Shown here: positions 1 through 10,555 of the stretch, piece after piece
Layout of the letters: each line of letters begins with the position of its first letter
How positions within the stretch are numbered: position 1 is the first letter of the stretch
Assembly: GCF_000685865.1 (NCBI RefSeq)
Contig: NZ_JMKS01000003.1
Span: forward strand, 186,001 to 250,000
DNA from: Exiguobacterium antarcticum DSM 14480
Lineage (GTDB): Bacteria; Bacillota; Bacilli; Exiguobacteriales; Exiguobacteriaceae
DNA length: 64,000 nt
Reading direction: 5' to 3'
Position numbers and translations under genes: made by a program
The notes under the pieces: model-generated
Database searches by the model: none
Seen by the model: only the letters and a program-made list of their open reading frames with translations
Told to the model about the DNA's origin: nothing

Positions 1-1092
1 GTCACGGATTTCATAAGGGGCACCGGTAATTTGTTTCGTGATCCGATTGACTTCATAGTTGATGATGTCATGCGTTTTTTCGCTTGTATCCCCCGTCGTC
101 CCCGTACCTTCAGGGAAGTTGATCGTCTCGTTTTCACCCGTCCCAGCTGTTCCTTCGTTCGCTGCTCCTGTATAGGCTTCCGCGACCTTCTCAGCTGATG
201 TGACAATTCCTTCGATCTTATCCGGGTCGACAGGTTCGACTAATTTTTGTTCTTCTTGACGTTGTGTGACATCGACATCCGCTGTCACGGATACCAATGC
301 TTTTTGTGGTCCGAGCACCACCGATAACATTTGTTGAATTTGTTTACGTAAATCGTTTTCCGTTGTCTTCTTTAATTGCATTGGATCCGTTCCACCAGCA
401 GTCTGTGCACCTTTACCAGGTTCATAGTATGTGAAGTACTGATCCATGATCGTGATGTTTTCTTCTTTTAGATTCGGAATACTCTTAGCGATTAAGTGGT
501 AAAGCCCTTGGACGGTCTGTTGGTTTAAATCGCTTCCGGCGCTTGACGTCAAGACAACCGAGACGGTAGACGTCTCTTCTTGATCAGATAAGAAAACACT
601 TTTTTCAGGTAGTGTGATCATGACTTTCGCCGCATCGATCCCATTGACTTGTGTAATGAGGTTTTCTAATTCTGTCTGCATCGTGTCTCGTTCTAAAATA
701 TTCATTTCCTTATCGGTCGTTCCAAAACCTGCGTTCTCACTGAAAAATGAATAATCGATTTGACCTGATTTTGGAATTCCAGCTGTTGCGAGTTCGACTT
801 TTAAATTTTCTGCGCTTTCTTCCGGTACAAGAATCGTTACACCGTCTGTTCCACTGACGACTTCCGACTTCACACCGTCTTCGTTTAATTTCTCTGTCAC
901 TTGACCTGCCTCTTGAGGAGACAACTTCGAGTACAGCGGTGTCATCGTTGGTTTACTGAACCAGATCGCCGCGACCACAATCGCTGCGATTAAAAATAAG
1001 ACAAGTCCGATGATTGTTGCCTTTTTAGCAAGCGACCATTCCTGCCATGTCGTTTTTAATGCGCCAAAACGCGTTTTTAGTCCTTCATTCAT
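1..1092 (-). CDS. fliF: Flagellar MS-ring protein FliF, C-terminal part cut off by the window edge
   Basis: FliF forms the membrane-embedded MS ring on which the flagellar basal body and export gate are built. The 364 visible residues contain a short cytoplasmic N-terminus, a transmembrane helix at about residues 24-44 and the periplasmic-type ring-building region; the family is usually about 520-560 residues, so roughly the last third, including the second membrane helix and the FliG-binding tail, lies outside. The ATG at 1092 is preceded by GGGAG at good spacing; an upstream ATG at 1099 runs into a stop after four codons. It is the fourth gene of the flgB-flgC-fliE-fliF order typical of Bacillales. 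Confidence 0.93.
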   Translation of the reverse strand, partial: MNEGLKTRFGALKTTWQEWSLAKKATIIGLVLFLIAAIVVAAIWFSKPTMTPLYSKLSPQEAGQVTEKLNEDGVKSEVVSGTDGVTILVPEESAENLKVELATAGIPKSGQIDYSFFSENAGFGTTDKEMNILERDTMQTELENLITQVNGIDAAKVMITLPEKSVFLSDQEETSTVSVVLTSSAGSDLNQQTVQGLYHLIAKSIPNLKEENITIMDQYFTYYEPGKGAQTAGGTDPMQLKKTTENDLRKQIQQMLSVVLGPQKALVSVTADVDVTQRQEEQKLVEPVDPDKIEGIVTSAEKVAEAYTGAANEGTAGTGENETINFPEGTGTTGDTSEKTHDIINYEVNRITKQITGAPYEIRD

Positions 1093-1120
1093 TAAACATC
1101 TCCCACGCTTTCCTCAACAA

Positions 1121-1408
1121 TCACAGTTGCATACGCATCATTTCTTGGTATGCCTCGATGCCCTTGTTCCGGACTTCGATAGCGAGTTGCATAGAAAGCG
1201 ATGCTTCTTCTGTTTTGATCATGATGTTATGTAAGTCGGTTGTTTTGCCGGTCGCAAGATCCACTCGTGCTTGTGAGGAAGCTTGTTGTGCATCATTCAA
1301 GCCGTTCATGGCTTGGCTTAGTACTTCACTAAAGTCACTGGGTGTCGTTTTCGCCACCGATTGTGAAGGTAATACCATCTGCATACTTTGGATTGGTTGA
1401 ATCGCCAT
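1121..1408 (-). CDS. fliE: Flagellar hook-basal body adaptor FliE
   Basis: FliE is the small adaptor joining the MS ring to the proximal rod. The 95-residue protein has the typical family length and the conserved C-terminal helical part ending in EAYQEMMRMQL, which resembles FliE tails that pack against the rod. It lies 15 nt after flgC and 28 nt before fliF, so it is surely co-transcribed with them. Confidence 0.93.
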   Translation of the reverse strand: MAIQPIQSMQMVLPSQSVAKTTPSDFSEVLSQAMNGLNDAQQASSQARVDLATGKTTDLHNIMIKTEEASLSMQLAIEVRNKGIEAYQEMMRMQL

Positions 1409-1423
1409 TATGACATCTCCTCA

Positions 1424-1822
1424 TTACTTCCCGATTTCCATCGCTTTGACTAACATTGCTTTTGTTGCGTTTAACGCCGTGATGTTGGCTTCATATGAAC
1501 GGGTCGCCCCCATCATATCCACCATTTCCTTTAATAGATCGACATTCGGCATTTTGACGTATCCTAAGTCATCGGCATCCGGATGGTTTGGGTTGTACTC
1601 TAATTTGAACGGTTCTTGGTCTTTTCGAATCTCACTGACCGTCACACCGTTCCCCGTTTCTTTTAAAACCGCTAATTTTCGTGCGTATGGTTGCCATTCA
1701 CCGTCGACGAGTTCACCACGTGTCGTCTGCGCATTGGCGATATTGGCTGAAACAGTGTCTAATCGTAGACGTTGCGCCGTCAGCCCTGTAGCAGATGTAT
1801 GAAATCCAGAAAACATACTCAT
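1424..1822 (-). CDS. flgC: Flagellar proximal rod protein FlgC
   Basis: FlgC is one of the axial proteins of the flagellar rod. The 132-residue product carries the N-terminal rod signature around residues 19-33 (RLRLDTVSANIANAQTT) and the C-terminal axial-protein helix with SYEANITALNATKAML, the two ends that form the coiled D0 region. Family length is about 130-150. It starts 3 nt after the flgB stop, so translation is probably coupled. Confidence 0.95.
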   Translation of the reverse strand: MSMFSGFHTSATGLTAQRLRLDTVSANIANAQTTRGELVDGEWQPYARKLAVLKETGNGVTVSEIRKDQEPFKLEYNPNHPDADDLGYVKMPNVDLLKEMVDMMGATRSYEANITALNATKAMLVKAMEIGK

Positions 1823-1825
1823 TGT

Positions 1826-2188
1826 TTAACGTCCTCCTCGGATGACCGATTGAATGCCGGAAAATTTCCGGTTCAATTGCTCGACCAGTGCTTCGTACTC
1901 AATTTGATTGCGTGATAATTCAGACATCTCAAGGTCAATATCGACACCATTTCCATCGTTACGCATCGCAGATGATTGTTCAACGATGCTACCGGAAGAA
2001 CCAATCGTCGCATGTCGTTTTAAACTCATCTTCATTTCCGAATCCAACATATCTCCAAACACAACACGTTTTGATTTATATCCGGGTGTATCAACATTCG
2101 CAATATTTGCTGAAATTACTTTTTGAGCTGCGACTGTCCGATCGACAGCCTGTGTCATCGTTGCATAATCTGAACCAAGCCAGTTCAT
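1826..2188 (-). CDS. flgB: Flagellar proximal rod protein FlgB
   Basis: FlgB is the first rod subunit added onto the basal body. The 120-residue protein shows the rod-family motif VISANIANVDTPGYKSKRV near residues 24-42 and a C-terminal helix matching FlgB (IEYEALVEQLNRKFSG). The ATG is preceded by GGAGG. It opens the flagellar operon and follows codY across a 248-bp gap, the same order as in B. subtilis, where this operon encodes the basal body, export apparatus and chemotaxis proteins. Confidence 0.95.
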   Translation of the reverse strand: MNWLGSDYATMTQAVDRTVAAQKVISANIANVDTPGYKSKRVVFGDMLDSEMKMSLKRHATIGSSGSIVEQSSAMRNDGNGVDIDLEMSELSRNQIEYEALVEQLNRKFSGIQSVIRGGR

Positions 2189-2372
2189 CTTTCAACCTCC
2201 ACTCTGATTTATATGATAAAACGTAGTATTATACCGTAAGCGATTAGTAACATATCTGAAATAATTGAAACAAATAGGTCAATGTTTGAAAAGAAGTTTT
2301 TTGTAAAAGAGGGGAATGAGATGTTAATTTTACGCTTTTTAAACCCTTTTTTTATAAAAATGATAAATAATA
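2189..2372 (-). promoter_or_regulatory. Upstream region of the flgB operon
   Basis: The gap between codY and flgB holds no reading frame. Read on the minus strand it has TATAAT in the context GGTATAATAC about 40 nt before the flgB start, without a convincing -35 at 17 nt, and TTGACC further upstream. No SigD-type GCCGATAT box was seen. A weak CodY-like core (TTTCAGA) lies just upstream of the TATAAT; it is too degenerate to call. Confidence 0.35.
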
Positions 2373-2413
2373 CCTATAAAAATAAGAAGACCTAGTAGTT
2401 TACTAGGTCTTCT
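2373..2413 (-). terminator. Intrinsic terminator after codY
   Basis: A perfect 13-bp stem (2385-2397 with 2401-2413) with a 3-nt loop is followed on the minus strand by a T-rich tract (TTATTTTTATAGG). It closes the xerC-hslV-hslU-codY unit and separates it from flgB. Confidence 0.88.
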
Positions 2414-2436
2414 TCATAATTCTAACAATTTCTATT

Positions 2437-3216
2437 TTAGTTTGATTTAATTCGCTCTAACTCGTAGAGGAAATTGTCATTTAAGATTTTGATGTACGTC
2501 CCTTTCATCCCAAGCGAACGTGACTCGATGACGCCGGCACTTTCCAGTTTACGGAGTGCATTGACGATGACGGAACGCGTGATTCCGACACGATCTGCAA
2601 TTTTTGAAGCAACAAGCAATCCTTCGTTTCCATCTAATTCTTCGAAGATATGCTCGATCGCTTCGAGTTCCGAATACGATAACGAATTGATCGCCATTTG
2701 AACGACGGCTTTTTTTCGCGCCTTGTCTTCTGCTTCATGAGCTTTCTCACGTAAGATTTCCATCCCGACGACAGTTGCCCCGTATTCAGCAAGGACTAAG
2801 TCTTCTTCGTTGAAATCTTCCATCATTCGCCCAAGAACAAGTGTCCCTAAACGTTCTCCGCCACCGATGATGGGAACGATCGTCGTTTTTGACGTTTCGA
2901 ACATGTCTCGGTTATCGATCGGGAACGCGGTGTGTTCACTATCAATCGCAATGTTTGCCGTTGTTTCCGTGACATTGAATAATTTTTTTGTATAGTCTTC
3001 CGGGAATTGACGTTCTTCGAGGAATCCACGAATCCGTGCATTCTCGATTTGTTGTTTAATTGCAATCCCTAATAACTTTCCACGACGGCTGACGATAAAG
3101 GTGTTCGACTCCATGACTTCACTTAACCGGTCCGCCATGACCTTAAAGTCGACATGTGTGCTTGCTTCTTGTTGTAACATCGTGTTGAGCTTTCGTGTTT
3201 TTGCCAGTAAATTCAT
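2437..3216 (-). CDS. codY: GTP- and branched-chain amino acid-sensing global regulator CodY
   Basis: CodY represses starvation genes when GTP and branched-chain amino acids are plentiful. The 259 residues equal the usual length: an N-terminal GAF-type ligand domain (about 1-155), a linker helix, and a C-terminal winged helix-turn-helix (about 195-250) with [20 protein letters not shown] as its core, the most conserved part of the family. It is the last gene of the xerC-hslV-hslU-codY cluster, 16 nt after hslU, and is followed by a strong terminator. Confidence 0.97.
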   Translation of the reverse strand: MNLLAKTRKLNTMLQQEASTHVDFKVMADRLSEVMESNTFIVSRRGKLLGIAIKQQIENARIRGFLEERQFPEDYTKKLFNVTETTANIAIDSEHTAFPIDNRDMFETSKTTIVPIIGGGERLGTLVLGRMMEDFNEEDLVLAEYGATVVGMEILREKAHEAEDKARKKAVVQMAINSLSYSELEAIEHIFEELDGNEGLLVASKIADRVGITRSVIVNALRKLESAGVIESRSLGMKGTYIKILNDNFLYELERIKSN

Positions 3217-3232
3217 GATTTTCTTCCTCCAC

Positions 3233-4603
3233 TTATAAGATGAACTGACTTAAGTCACGATCATCTGCTACTTTTCCGACGCGGTCCATGACATATTGTG
3301 GTGTAATGGTCACGTCTGTTTCTGGCATCTCTGCCGCTTCAAACGATAATTCTTCTAAAACTCGTTCCATGATGGTATATAGACGGCGCGCCCCAATATT
3401 GTCTGTTTCATCATTTACTTGCGCTGCAATCCGGGCGATTTGACGAATCGCATCGTCTGTAAACGTGACATGGACTTGCTCAGCACCAAGTAATGCCTTA
3501 TATTGCTTCAGTAACGCCTGATTGGGCTCCGTCAAAATCTTGACGAAGTCGTCTTCCGTCAAGCTATCGAGTTCAACACGAATCGGAAAACGTCCTTGCA
3601 ATTCCGGAATCAAATCAGATGGTTTCGCCATATGAAACGCACCGGCTGCAATGAACAACATATGATCCGTCTTGACAGGGCCATATTTCGTGACGACCGT
3701 CGAACCTTCGACGATGGGTAAGATGTCGCGTTGTACCCCTTCACGGGACACACCAGCACTGTCTTGTCCTTTTGTTGCGATTTTATCGATTTCATCAACA
3801 AAGATGATGCCCATCTGTTCGGCGCGACGAACGGCTTCATCATGCACTTCATTTAAATCAAGTAACCGTTCTGCTTCTTCTGCCGTCAAAATCGGCCGTG
3901 CTTCTTTGACCGTCAACTGACGTTTTTTTGTTTTTTTCGGCATGACTTGCCCGAGCATATCTTGTAGGTTTGCAAGACCTTCCATTCCTTGTTGCCCGGA
4001 AAATAAGTCCATTTGGCGTTCTTCGATGTCGACATCAATCATGCGGTCTTCTAGTTGACCTTGGAATAATTGTTGACGAATCACCGAACGATCCGCTGTA
4101 TCATTTGCCGTTTCTTGTTCCGGTGGCTTTTGATTCCCACCAAACAACATTTCAAAGGGATTTCCTCCACCAAGTCCTGCTGATGATTTTTTCCCGACTA
4201 ATGCATCGACGATTCGTTCATTGGCAACGGCTTCAGCACGCTCTTTAAGGGCTTCCTTTTTTTCATCTTTTACAAGACGAAGGGATGCTTCCACCAAGTC
4301 ACGGACCATCGATTCGACATCACGTCCGACATAACCGACTTCGGTAAATTTAGTCGCCTCAATCTTGACGAAGGGAGCTCGAACCAGTTTCGCGAGCCGA
4401 CGTGCGATTTCGGTTTTCCCTACGCCAGTCGGTCCGATCATCAAGATATTTTTGGGTGTCACTTCATCACGTAAACTTGGTTCTAGTAACTGTCGACGAT
4501 AACGGTTCCGAAGGGCAATCGCAACGGCTCGTTTCGCATCGGCTTGACCAATGACGTGTTCATTTAGTTTCTCTACGATTTGTCTCGGTGTCAATTCATG
4601 CAT
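3233..4603 (-). CDS. hslU: HslU (ClpY) ATPase subunit of the HslUV protease
   Basis: HslU is the AAA+ unfoldase that feeds substrates to the HslV peptidase. The 456-residue protein has Walker A (GPTGVGKTE), the [14 protein letters not shown] stretch, the intermediate domain, Walker B ([11 protein letters not shown]) and the C-terminal QFIL end needed to dock into HslV. The start was placed at ATG 4603 because GGAGG lies 8 nt before it; a GTG two codons upstream would sit only 2 nt from the SD. The start overlaps the hslV stop by 8 nt, so translation is coupled. Confidence 0.96.
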   Translation of the reverse strand: MHELTPRQIVEKLNEHVIGQADAKRAVAIALRNRYRRQLLEPSLRDEVTPKNILMIGPTGVGKTEIARRLAKLVRAPFVKIEATKFTEVGYVGRDVESMVRDLVEASLRLVKDEKKEALKERAEAVANERIVDALVGKKSSAGLGGGNPFEMLFGGNQKPPEQETANDTADRSVIRQQLFQGQLEDRMIDVDIEERQMDLFSGQQGMEGLANLQDMLGQVMPKKTKKRQLTVKEARPILTAEEAERLLDLNEVHDEAVRRAEQMGIIFVDEIDKIATKGQDSAGVSREGVQRDILPIVEGSTVVTKYGPVKTDHMLFIAAGAFHMAKPSDLIPELQGRFPIRVELDSLTEDDFVKILTEPNQALLKQYKALLGAEQVHVTFTDDAIRQIARIAAQVNDETDNIGARRLYTIMERVLEELSFEAAEMPETDVTITPQYVMDRVGKVADDRDLSQFIL

Positions 4604-5147
4604 CTGCACTTCCTCCGATCGTCTCTAAAATGACTTGGTCATTCGTGAACACACATAACTCTCCAGCTGTCTCAAGCGCCGCACGAGCGATTTCCTCAGC
4701 TGTCATGTGTCCTGCATGCCGTGCTAACGCACGACCCGCAGCAAGGGCATAGTTTCCACCTGAGCCAATGGCTAAGATTCCATCATCCGGTTCAATCACT
4801 TCCCCGTTTCCTGAAACGAGCAGTAGATGCGTTCCATCCATGACAAGCAATAACGCTTCGAGTTGACGTAACATTTTATCGCCACGCCATTCTTTAGCCA
4901 GTTCAACGGCGGCTCGTTGCAAATTCCCATTATACATTTCAAGTTTGGCTTCAAATTTTTCAAACAGTGTAAACGCATCGGCCACACTTCCGGCAAATCC
5001 GGCAATCACTTTCCCACCATAGAGACGTCGTACTTTTTTCGCACTTTTCTTCATGATGACTTGATTTCCGAAGGTCACCTGTCCATCACCGCTCATCGCA
5101 GATTGACCGTTATGTTGAATGGCAAAAATCGTCGTTGCATGAAACAT
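4596..5147 (-). CDS. hslV: HslV (ClpQ/CodW) peptidase subunit of the HslUV protease
   Basis: HslV forms the proteolytic double ring capped by HslU. The 183-residue protein matches the family over the core ([43 protein letters not shown]). The open frame extends far upstream, but ATG 5147 with GGGAGGAAACAGA before it is the true start. The protein begins MFHATTIFA: it keeps the Thr-Thr of classical HslV but lacks the Ser2 that I recall B. subtilis CodW using as its N-terminal nucleophile. Which residue acts here is open. Confidence 0.95.
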   Translation of the reverse strand: MFHATTIFAIQHNGQSAMSGDGQVTFGNQVIMKKSAKKVRRLYGGKVIAGFAGSVADAFTLFEKFEAKLEMYNGNLQRAAVELAKEWRGDKMLRQLEALLLVMDGTHLLLVSGNGEVIEPDDGILAIGSGGNYALAAGRALARHAGHMTAEEIARAALETAGELCVFTNDQVILETIGGSADA

Positions 5148-5160
5148 TCTGTTTCCTCCC

Positions 5161-6039
5161 TTAGGCACGCGGGTGCGCTTGCTGATAAACATGACGAAGA
5201 CGTTCCGTCGTGACATGTGTGTACTGTCCTGTTGTGGATAATGAAGCATGACCCAACAATTCTTGTACTGCTCGTAAGTCTGCTCCACGTTCAAGAAGAT
5301 CTGTCGCGAAGCTATGTCGTAAAGCATGCGGTGTGACATGTTTCGATAGAAGCGGATCACCCTTTTTTAAAATCTTTCGAATCCCATCCGTCGTCAGGCG
5401 GCGACCTGACCGTGAAAGAAATATCGCTTGTTCTTCGACTTCAAACGGTTGCCGCTCCTCTAAATAAAGACGTAGCGCTTTTCTCGCAAACGATCCGATG
5501 GGTGTAATCCGTTCTTTCCTGCCTTTTCCGTACACGTGAACGTACTCTAAATCTGGATCCAAATCCTTTACATTCAATCCGGCTAATTCACTTACACGCA
5601 TGCCTGTCGCATACAGCAACTCAATCAAGGCGACATTACGGGCACCAAATGCATCCGTCGTCCGAAATGCTTCCAAAAAACGTTCGTATTCAGAAGGTAC
5701 TAGAAATGTCGGTAACGTCTGCACACGTTTTGGCGCCTTTAATCCTTCAAATGGATTGATCTCATCCGTATCACGCGTCACAAAACGTCCGAACTGTTTT
5801 AAACAGGAGACTTTTTGAGCGATTGTTGATTTAGAGGCTTTTTGATCATAAAGGGCAAACAAATAACGCCGTGCAGTTGCCAATTCAATCGATCTCAACT
5901 GATGATCGAGGCAAAAAGCGGCGTATTGTCGAAGTGTTTGATCATAAGAACGGCCCGTATTTGGAGATAATTGACGTTCGATGTGTACATACCGCAAAAA
6001 AGATTTTCGCAGTACGTCAAACTCTGAGTCTACTCCCAT
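5161..6039 (-). CDS. xerC: Tyrosine recombinase XerC (CodV-type)
   Basis: XerC with XerD resolves chromosome dimers at dif. The 292-residue protein has an N-terminal SAM-like core-binding domain and a C-terminal catalytic domain with the Arg in ATGMRVSEL, the Lys in GKGRKERI, the HALRHSFAT box, the His in LLGHASLS and the nucleophilic Tyr in TGQYTHV. Of three possible ATGs, 6039 has the best SD (AAGGGGG, 7 nt away); longer starts at 6066 and 6093 would add 9 or 18 residues. It is the first gene of the cod cluster, 13 nt before hslV. Confidence 0.92.
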   Translation of the reverse strand: MGVDSEFDVLRKSFLRYVHIERQLSPNTGRSYDQTLRQYAAFCLDHQLRSIELATARRYLFALYDQKASKSTIAQKVSCLKQFGRFVTRDTDEINPFEGLKAPKRVQTLPTFLVPSEYERFLEAFRTTDAFGARNVALIELLYATGMRVSELAGLNVKDLDPDLEYVHVYGKGRKERITPIGSFARKALRLYLEERQPFEVEEQAIFLSRSGRRLTTDGIRKILKKGDPLLSKHVTPHALRHSFATDLLERGADLRAVQELLGHASLSTTGQYTHVTTERLRHVYQQAHPRA

Positions 6040-6168
6040 CTGTGAGCCCCCTTCTACCCATTTCATACTCGAATCGCCCTTAGCATAGCACACCGGAAGT
6101 AGTCTGACAATAGACCAAAAATCGGAAAAATAACAAAATTATCACGCTTTTATGACAAATTAAGAAAT

Positions 6169-6201
6169 GGGAGAAAAGAACGCTAAATCGCGCCTTCTCC
6201 C
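6169..6201 (-). terminator. Probable terminator after trmFO
   Basis: A GGGAGAA/TTCTCCC stem with an inner GCG/CGC pairing is followed on the minus strand by ATTTCTTAATTTG. The T tract is imperfect, so some read-through into xerC is likely. The remaining bases up to xerC at 6039 show no clear promoter. Confidence 0.6.
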
Positions 6202-6211
6202 CCATCTTGCC

Positions 6212-7516
6212 TTACATATCGGTAAAGTCTTTGATTGCTTCTAATGCACGTTCTGCAAAAAGCGCATACTTGTCTGGTTTTCTCATCCGTCCGGTCTGCC
6301 CGACAAGTGCTGGAACGAGTCCGAAGTTCGCATTCATCGGTTGGAAGTTCTTTCCTTCCGTCGTCGTGATGTAATGAGCCATCGCTCCCATCATCGTCTC
6401 TTTCGGGAAAGCAATCGGTTCTGCCTCATTCACGAGACGAGCCGCATTGATTCCTGCCGTCAAGCCGGATGCCGCCGACTCAACGTATCCTTCGACCCCT
6501 GTCATCTGACCGGCAAAGAACAGATCGTGGCGTGTCCGTGTCTGGTAGGTCGGTTGCAATAAGTTTGGCGAATTGACAAACGTATTTCGATGCATGACAC
6601 CGTAACGGACGATTTCTGCATTTTCAAGCCCTGGAATCAAACGAATGATTCGTTTTTGTTCGCCCCACTTCAAGTGGGTTTGGAAGCCAACTAAGTTGAA
6701 CAACGTTCCCGCTGAGTTATCTTGGCGAAGTTGAACGACCGCATACGGACGCTCTCCGGTCTTAGGATCTTCAAGCCCAACCGGCTTCATCGGTCCGAAT
6801 AAAAGTGTCTTCGGTCCGCGTGTCGCCAGTACTTCAAACGGCATACATCCTTCGAAGTAGATTTCCTTCTCGAATTCTTTTAACGGAACGACTTCCGCTT
6901 GAATCAACTCATTGTGGAAATGCGTAAACTCTTCTTCCGTCATCGGACAGTTCAAGTACGCGGCTTCTCCTTTATCATAACGTGACTTTAAATACACTTT
7001 ATCGCGGTCAATCGTATCACCGTCAAGAATCGGTGCTGCTGCGTCGAAGAAATAGAGATAATCTTCACCTGTAAACTGTTTTAATGATTCCGATAACGCA
7101 GCACTCGTCAAAGGTCCTGTCGCGACGATCGTTGGTCCATCTGGAATCGCTTCAAGCTCCTCATGATGAACGGTGACATTCGGATGATTTTTTAATGTAT
7201 CTGTCACATACCCTGCAAAATCATGTCGGTCGACGGCAAGTGCACCACCTGCTGGCACACTCGCAAGGTCCGCTGCCTTCATGATGAGCGAGTCGAGTTG
7301 ACGCATCTCTTCTTTTAATACCCCGACTGCATTCGTCAGTTGATTCGCCCGAAGGGAATTCGAACAGACGAGTTCTGCAAATTGGTCCGTATGGTGAGCA
7401 GGTGTCTGCTTTACTGGTCGCATTTCATATAAATCTACTTGAACGCCACGCTTCGCAAGTTGCCATGCTGCTTCAGAACCTGCGAGTCCGGCTCCGATCA
7501 CGGTTACTCGTTTCAC
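6212..7516 (-). CDS. trmFO: Folate/FAD-dependent tRNA (uracil-54-C5)-methyltransferase TrmFO
   Basis: TrmFO makes ribothymidine at position 54 of tRNA using methylenetetrahydrofolate and FADH2. The 434-residue protein has the N-terminal Rossmann FAD motif ([13 protein letters not shown]), the family motifs VCSNSLRAN and [11 protein letters not shown], and the C-terminal [14 protein letters not shown] flavin loop. The length is typical. It starts 3 nt after topA and is followed by a terminator before xerC, the same neighbourhood as in B. subtilis. Confidence 0.96.
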   Translation of the reverse strand: MKRVTVIGAGLAGSEAAWQLAKRGVQVDLYEMRPVKQTPAHHTDQFAELVCSNSLRANQLTNAVGVLKEEMRQLDSLIMKAADLASVPAGGALAVDRHDFAGYVTDTLKNHPNVTVHHEELEAIPDGPTIVATGPLTSAALSESLKQFTGEDYLYFFDAAAPILDGDTIDRDKVYLKSRYDKGEAAYLNCPMTEEEFTHFHNELIQAEVVPLKEFEKEIYFEGCMPFEVLATRGPKTLLFGPMKPVGLEDPKTGERPYAVVQLRQDNSAGTLFNLVGFQTHLKWGEQKRIIRLIPGLENAEIVRYGVMHRNTFVNSPNLLQPTYQTRTRHDLFFAGQMTGVEGYVESAASGLTAGINAARLVNEAEPIAFPKETMMGAMAHYITTTEGKNFQPMNANFGLVPALVGQTGRMRKPDKYALFAERALEAIKDFTDM

Positions 7517-7519
7517 CGG

Positions 7520-9616
7520 TCATTCCTCCTCTTGCTCCTGATCGATGCGTGTTTCATGATGTCCGCAAGACGTACATTCTACTTTCACACCGTTCTTGAT
7601 TTTCTTTTGTACCATCATACTGCTACAGACCGGACAAGGTTCTTCGACCGGCTTATCCCATGAGACGAACTCACATTCCGGATAATTGGAACACCCGTAG
7701 AAGAGGCGTCCTTTTTTACTCCGTCGTTCAACGATTTCACCTGTCCCACATGTCGGACACTTCACACCAATCTCGACTTGAATCGGTTTTGTGTTGCGAC
7801 ATTCCGGGAAGTTTGAGCACGCCATGAACTTACCGTAACGCCCCATCTTGATGACCATCGCATGGCCACAGACTTCACAATCTTCCCCTGCTGGCTCATC
7901 TTTGATTTCAATCTTCTCGATTTCAGCTTCTGCTCGAGTCAACCGTTTTGCAAACGATTTATAAATCGGATCGACGACTTCTGTCCACTGCATGTCACCT
8001 TTTTCAATGGCATCGAGTAAAGCTTCCATGTCGGCCGTAAACTGGACGGTGATGAACTCCTGGAAATAATCACTGATCATATCAATGACAAGTTCACCAA
8101 GTTCCGTCGGCAAGAATTTTTTCTCTTCCAGCGTGACATACCCGCGTTTTTGAATCGTATCGAGTGTCGGGGCATACGTCGACGGTCGACCGATCCCAAG
8201 TTCTTCCATCGACCGGACGAGACGCGCCTCCGTATAACGGGGTGGCGGTTGCGTAAAGTGTTGTTTTGGTTCGATGGTTTCTTGTTGCAACACTTCTCCA
8301 TCGTCAAGCGGTGGCAACAATCCGTCTTTGACATCTGTTACTGCTTCATCATCCGTATCCTCGATGTATACTTTCATGAATCCTGCGAACTTGACCGTCG
8401 AACCGTTCGCGCGGAACATCACATCATTTGAGAGAAGGTCGACTTTGACTGTATCTAAAATCGCCGGTGCCATTTGGCTTGCGACGAACCGTTCCCAAAT
8501 CAATTTGTATAATCGGAATTGATCACGCGAGAGATACGATTTGACGAGTTGCGGATCGCGCATCGTCGAAGTCGGACGAACAGCTTCGTGGGCATCCTGC
8601 GAATTCGCTGCTTTTTTCTCTTTTCGTTTTTCAACCGCGATGTATTCTTTTCCGTACGCATTTTCAATGAATCCATGTGCTTCGACGTTCGCTGTTTCAG
8701 ATGTCCGTGTCGAGTCTGTCCGCATATACGTAATCAGACCGACCGTCCCTTCTTTTCCAAGCTCGATTCCTTCATATAATTGCTGAGCAATCATCATCGT
8801 CTTCTTCGCCCGGAAATTTAACTTACGTGCTGCTTCTTGCTGAAGGGAACTCGTCGTGAACGGCAATGCTGGATTACGGCGACGTTCTTTTTTCGTCACG
8901 GAATCAACCGTAAACGATTGCGACAGTTTAGCCAACACTTCGTTGACCTCTTCTTCCGAGTGTAATTCACGTTTTTTCCCATCAATCCCATAAAAGTTTG
9001 CTTCTAACTTTTCACCGTTCGCATCTAACTCTAATTTGATCGTCCAATATTCTTCTGGTAAAAAGGCATTGATTTCCTGCTCGCGATCGATGATCATCTT
9101 CACGGCAACGGATTGAACGCGTCCTGCAGACAATCCTTTTTTGATTTTTTTCCAAAGTAACGGACTCATGCTATAACCAACTAGACGGTCCAAGATACGC
9201 CGTGCCTGTTGTGCATCGACAAGATCATAGTTGATCTTGCGGGGTCTCTTGAACGAATCTTTGATGGCATCTTTTGTGATTTCATTAAAGACGACCCGAC
9301 ATTCCGTCGACTCATCGACGCCGAGGGCTTTCGCTAAGTGCCATGCGATTGCTTCCCCTTCACGGTCGGGGTCGGCCGCGAGATAAATTTTTTGTGCTTT
9401 TTTAGCGGCCGTTTTTAATTCTTTTAAAACCGGTCCTTTACCACGAATCGTAATATACTTTGGTTCATAGTCATGTTCTACGTCAACACCCATTTGGCTT
9501 TTTGGCAAATCGATGACATGCCCCATCGAAGCTTTCACGGTATAGTTCGAACCGAGATAACGTTTGATGGTTTTTGCCTTTGCAGGTGATTCGACAATTA
9601 CTAGATATTTTGCCAT
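7520..9616 (-). CDS. topA: DNA topoisomerase I
   Basis: TopA relaxes negative supercoils behind polymerases. The 698-residue protein has the toprim domain with Glu9 (VESPAKA) and DPDREGE at 82-88, the catalytic Tyr297 in GLITYMRT, and three C-terminal zinc fingers of the CxxC...CxNxPxC type at about 579-683; in the last finger the second cysteine pair is CTSCG. Length fits Bacillales TopA. It follows dprA by 47 nt and is 3 nt from trmFO, so the three form one unit. Confidence 0.97.
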   Translation of the reverse strand: MAKYLVIVESPAKAKTIKRYLGSNYTVKASMGHVIDLPKSQMGVDVEHDYEPKYITIRGKGPVLKELKTAAKKAQKIYLAADPDREGEAIAWHLAKALGVDESTECRVVFNEITKDAIKDSFKRPRKINYDLVDAQQARRILDRLVGYSMSPLLWKKIKKGLSAGRVQSVAVKMIIDREQEINAFLPEEYWTIKLELDANGEKLEANFYGIDGKKRELHSEEEVNEVLAKLSQSFTVDSVTKKERRRNPALPFTTSSLQQEAARKLNFRAKKTMMIAQQLYEGIELGKEGTVGLITYMRTDSTRTSETANVEAHGFIENAYGKEYIAVEKRKEKKAANSQDAHEAVRPTSTMRDPQLVKSYLSRDQFRLYKLIWERFVASQMAPAILDTVKVDLLSNDVMFRANGSTVKFAGFMKVYIEDTDDEAVTDVKDGLLPPLDDGEVLQQETIEPKQHFTQPPPRYTEARLVRSMEELGIGRPSTYAPTLDTIQKRGYVTLEEKKFLPTELGELVIDMISDYFQEFITVQFTADMEALLDAIEKGDMQWTEVVDPIYKSFAKRLTRAEAEIEKIEIKDEPAGEDCEVCGHAMVIKMGRYGKFMACSNFPECRNTKPIQVEIGVKCPTCGTGEIVERRSKKGRLFYGCSNYPECEFVSWDKPVEEPCPVCSSMMVQKKIKNGVKVECTSCGHHETRIDQEQEEE

Positions 9617-9663
9617 TACAATCGCTCCCTATTAGAGGCGTACTCGTATTTTAATCTCACTTA

Positions 9664-10491
9664 TCATAGTAGTCTCGATTCCCATTTGTCAACGTTCATC
9701 AAGATACTTTTTGAAACTTCTTCTGGATTTAAGAGTGGAATCGCACCTTCAGCAATCAATTGATTTGTTCCTTGAAAGTGTTTTTCCGTCGGACAACCGG
9801 GTATACAATACACGTCCTTACCTTGTTCTAGAGCATGGCCTGCCGTGTTCATCGTCCCGCTTTTACGCGCCGCTTCGACAATGATCAATCCTGAAGATAA
9901 TCCAGAAATGATTCGATTCCGTTCTAGAAATTGATGTTTGTGAACAGGCGTCACAGCAGGATATTCAGACAATAGAAGTCCCATTTGTTGAATACGATGA
10001 AATAACGTCGTGTGTTGCTTCGGATAAAAGCGATCAAATCCGTTTGCCAAAACAGCAATCGTCGCTTGATGATGTTTGAGGGAAAGACGATGGACGAGGG
10101 AATCGATCCCAATCGCACCACCAGATACTGTGACAAAAGGTGATTGAAAAAACGGTCGTAAAAAGGACAGCCGTTTTGGGTGGGAGGTGGAGGGATCACG
10201 ACTACCGATGATACTGATCATCGGTTGCTCGAGTAACGAAGGATTACCTAGAAAGAACAATCCATAGACAGGTTGAGGAATCTGAAGTAGGTGCATTGGA
10301 AAATATGGATCTCCTGGGACGAGGAGGTTCGTTGGGACTTGATCCAATTGTAAGGCTTGCTGATATCGGTTTTTGATTGCTCGGGAAACAGGTAAATCCT
10401 CTACCGGTAAAAGACCATACCGTTCGATCAAGACAACGATTGAATACGGAACCCGGCAAGTCGCAAAACGTGCATACAGTTCTCTGTTCAT
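9664..10491 (-). CDS. dprA: DNA-processing protein DprA (Smf)
   Basis: DprA protects incoming single-stranded DNA during transformation and loads RecA onto it. The 275-residue protein shows the Rossmann-like core: IIGSRDPS, SGGAIGIDS, VLANGFDRFYP, RNRIISGLS and IVEAARKSGTMNTAGHAL. A C-terminal winged-helix domain, present in some homologues, seems to be missing, as in many Bacillales. The ATG at 10491 has AAAAGGAG 8 nt upstream. It follows the sucCD terminator, so it probably has its own promoter, not clearly visible. Confidence 0.93.
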   Translation of the reverse strand: MNRELYARFATCRVPYSIVVLIERYGLLPVEDLPVSRAIKNRYQQALQLDQVPTNLLVPGDPYFPMHLLQIPQPVYGLFFLGNPSLLEQPMISIIGSRDPSTSHPKRLSFLRPFFQSPFVTVSGGAIGIDSLVHRLSLKHHQATIAVLANGFDRFYPKQHTTLFHRIQQMGLLLSEYPAVTPVHKHQFLERNRIISGLSSGLIIVEAARKSGTMNTAGHALEQGKDVYCIPGCPTEKHFQGTNQLIAEGAIPLLNPEEVSKSILMNVDKWESRLL

Positions 10492-10504
10492 CCATTACGC
10501 TCCT

Positions 10505-10545
10505 TTTATATAGAAGAAAGCCGTCCTGAATAAATCAGGACAGCT
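10505..10545 (-). terminator. Intrinsic terminator after sucCD
   Basis: An 11-bp stem with one G-T wobble (10519-10529 with 10535-10545), loop of 5 nt, is followed on the minus strand by TTTCTTCTATATAAAA. It separates sucD from dprA. Confidence 0.82.
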
Positions 10546-10555
10546 GACATCTTGT

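Noticed and set aside
2240-2275. CodY-box-like sequence before flgB
   Set aside because: Only 9 of 15 positions match the AATTTTCWGAAAATT consensus, though the core TTTCAGA fits; too weak to annotate even though the B. subtilis fla operon is a CodY target.
4601-4609. Longer HslU start at GTG 4609
   Set aside because: The GTG would be only 2 nt from GGAGG, while ATG 4603 has ideal spacing and gives the conserved N-terminus.
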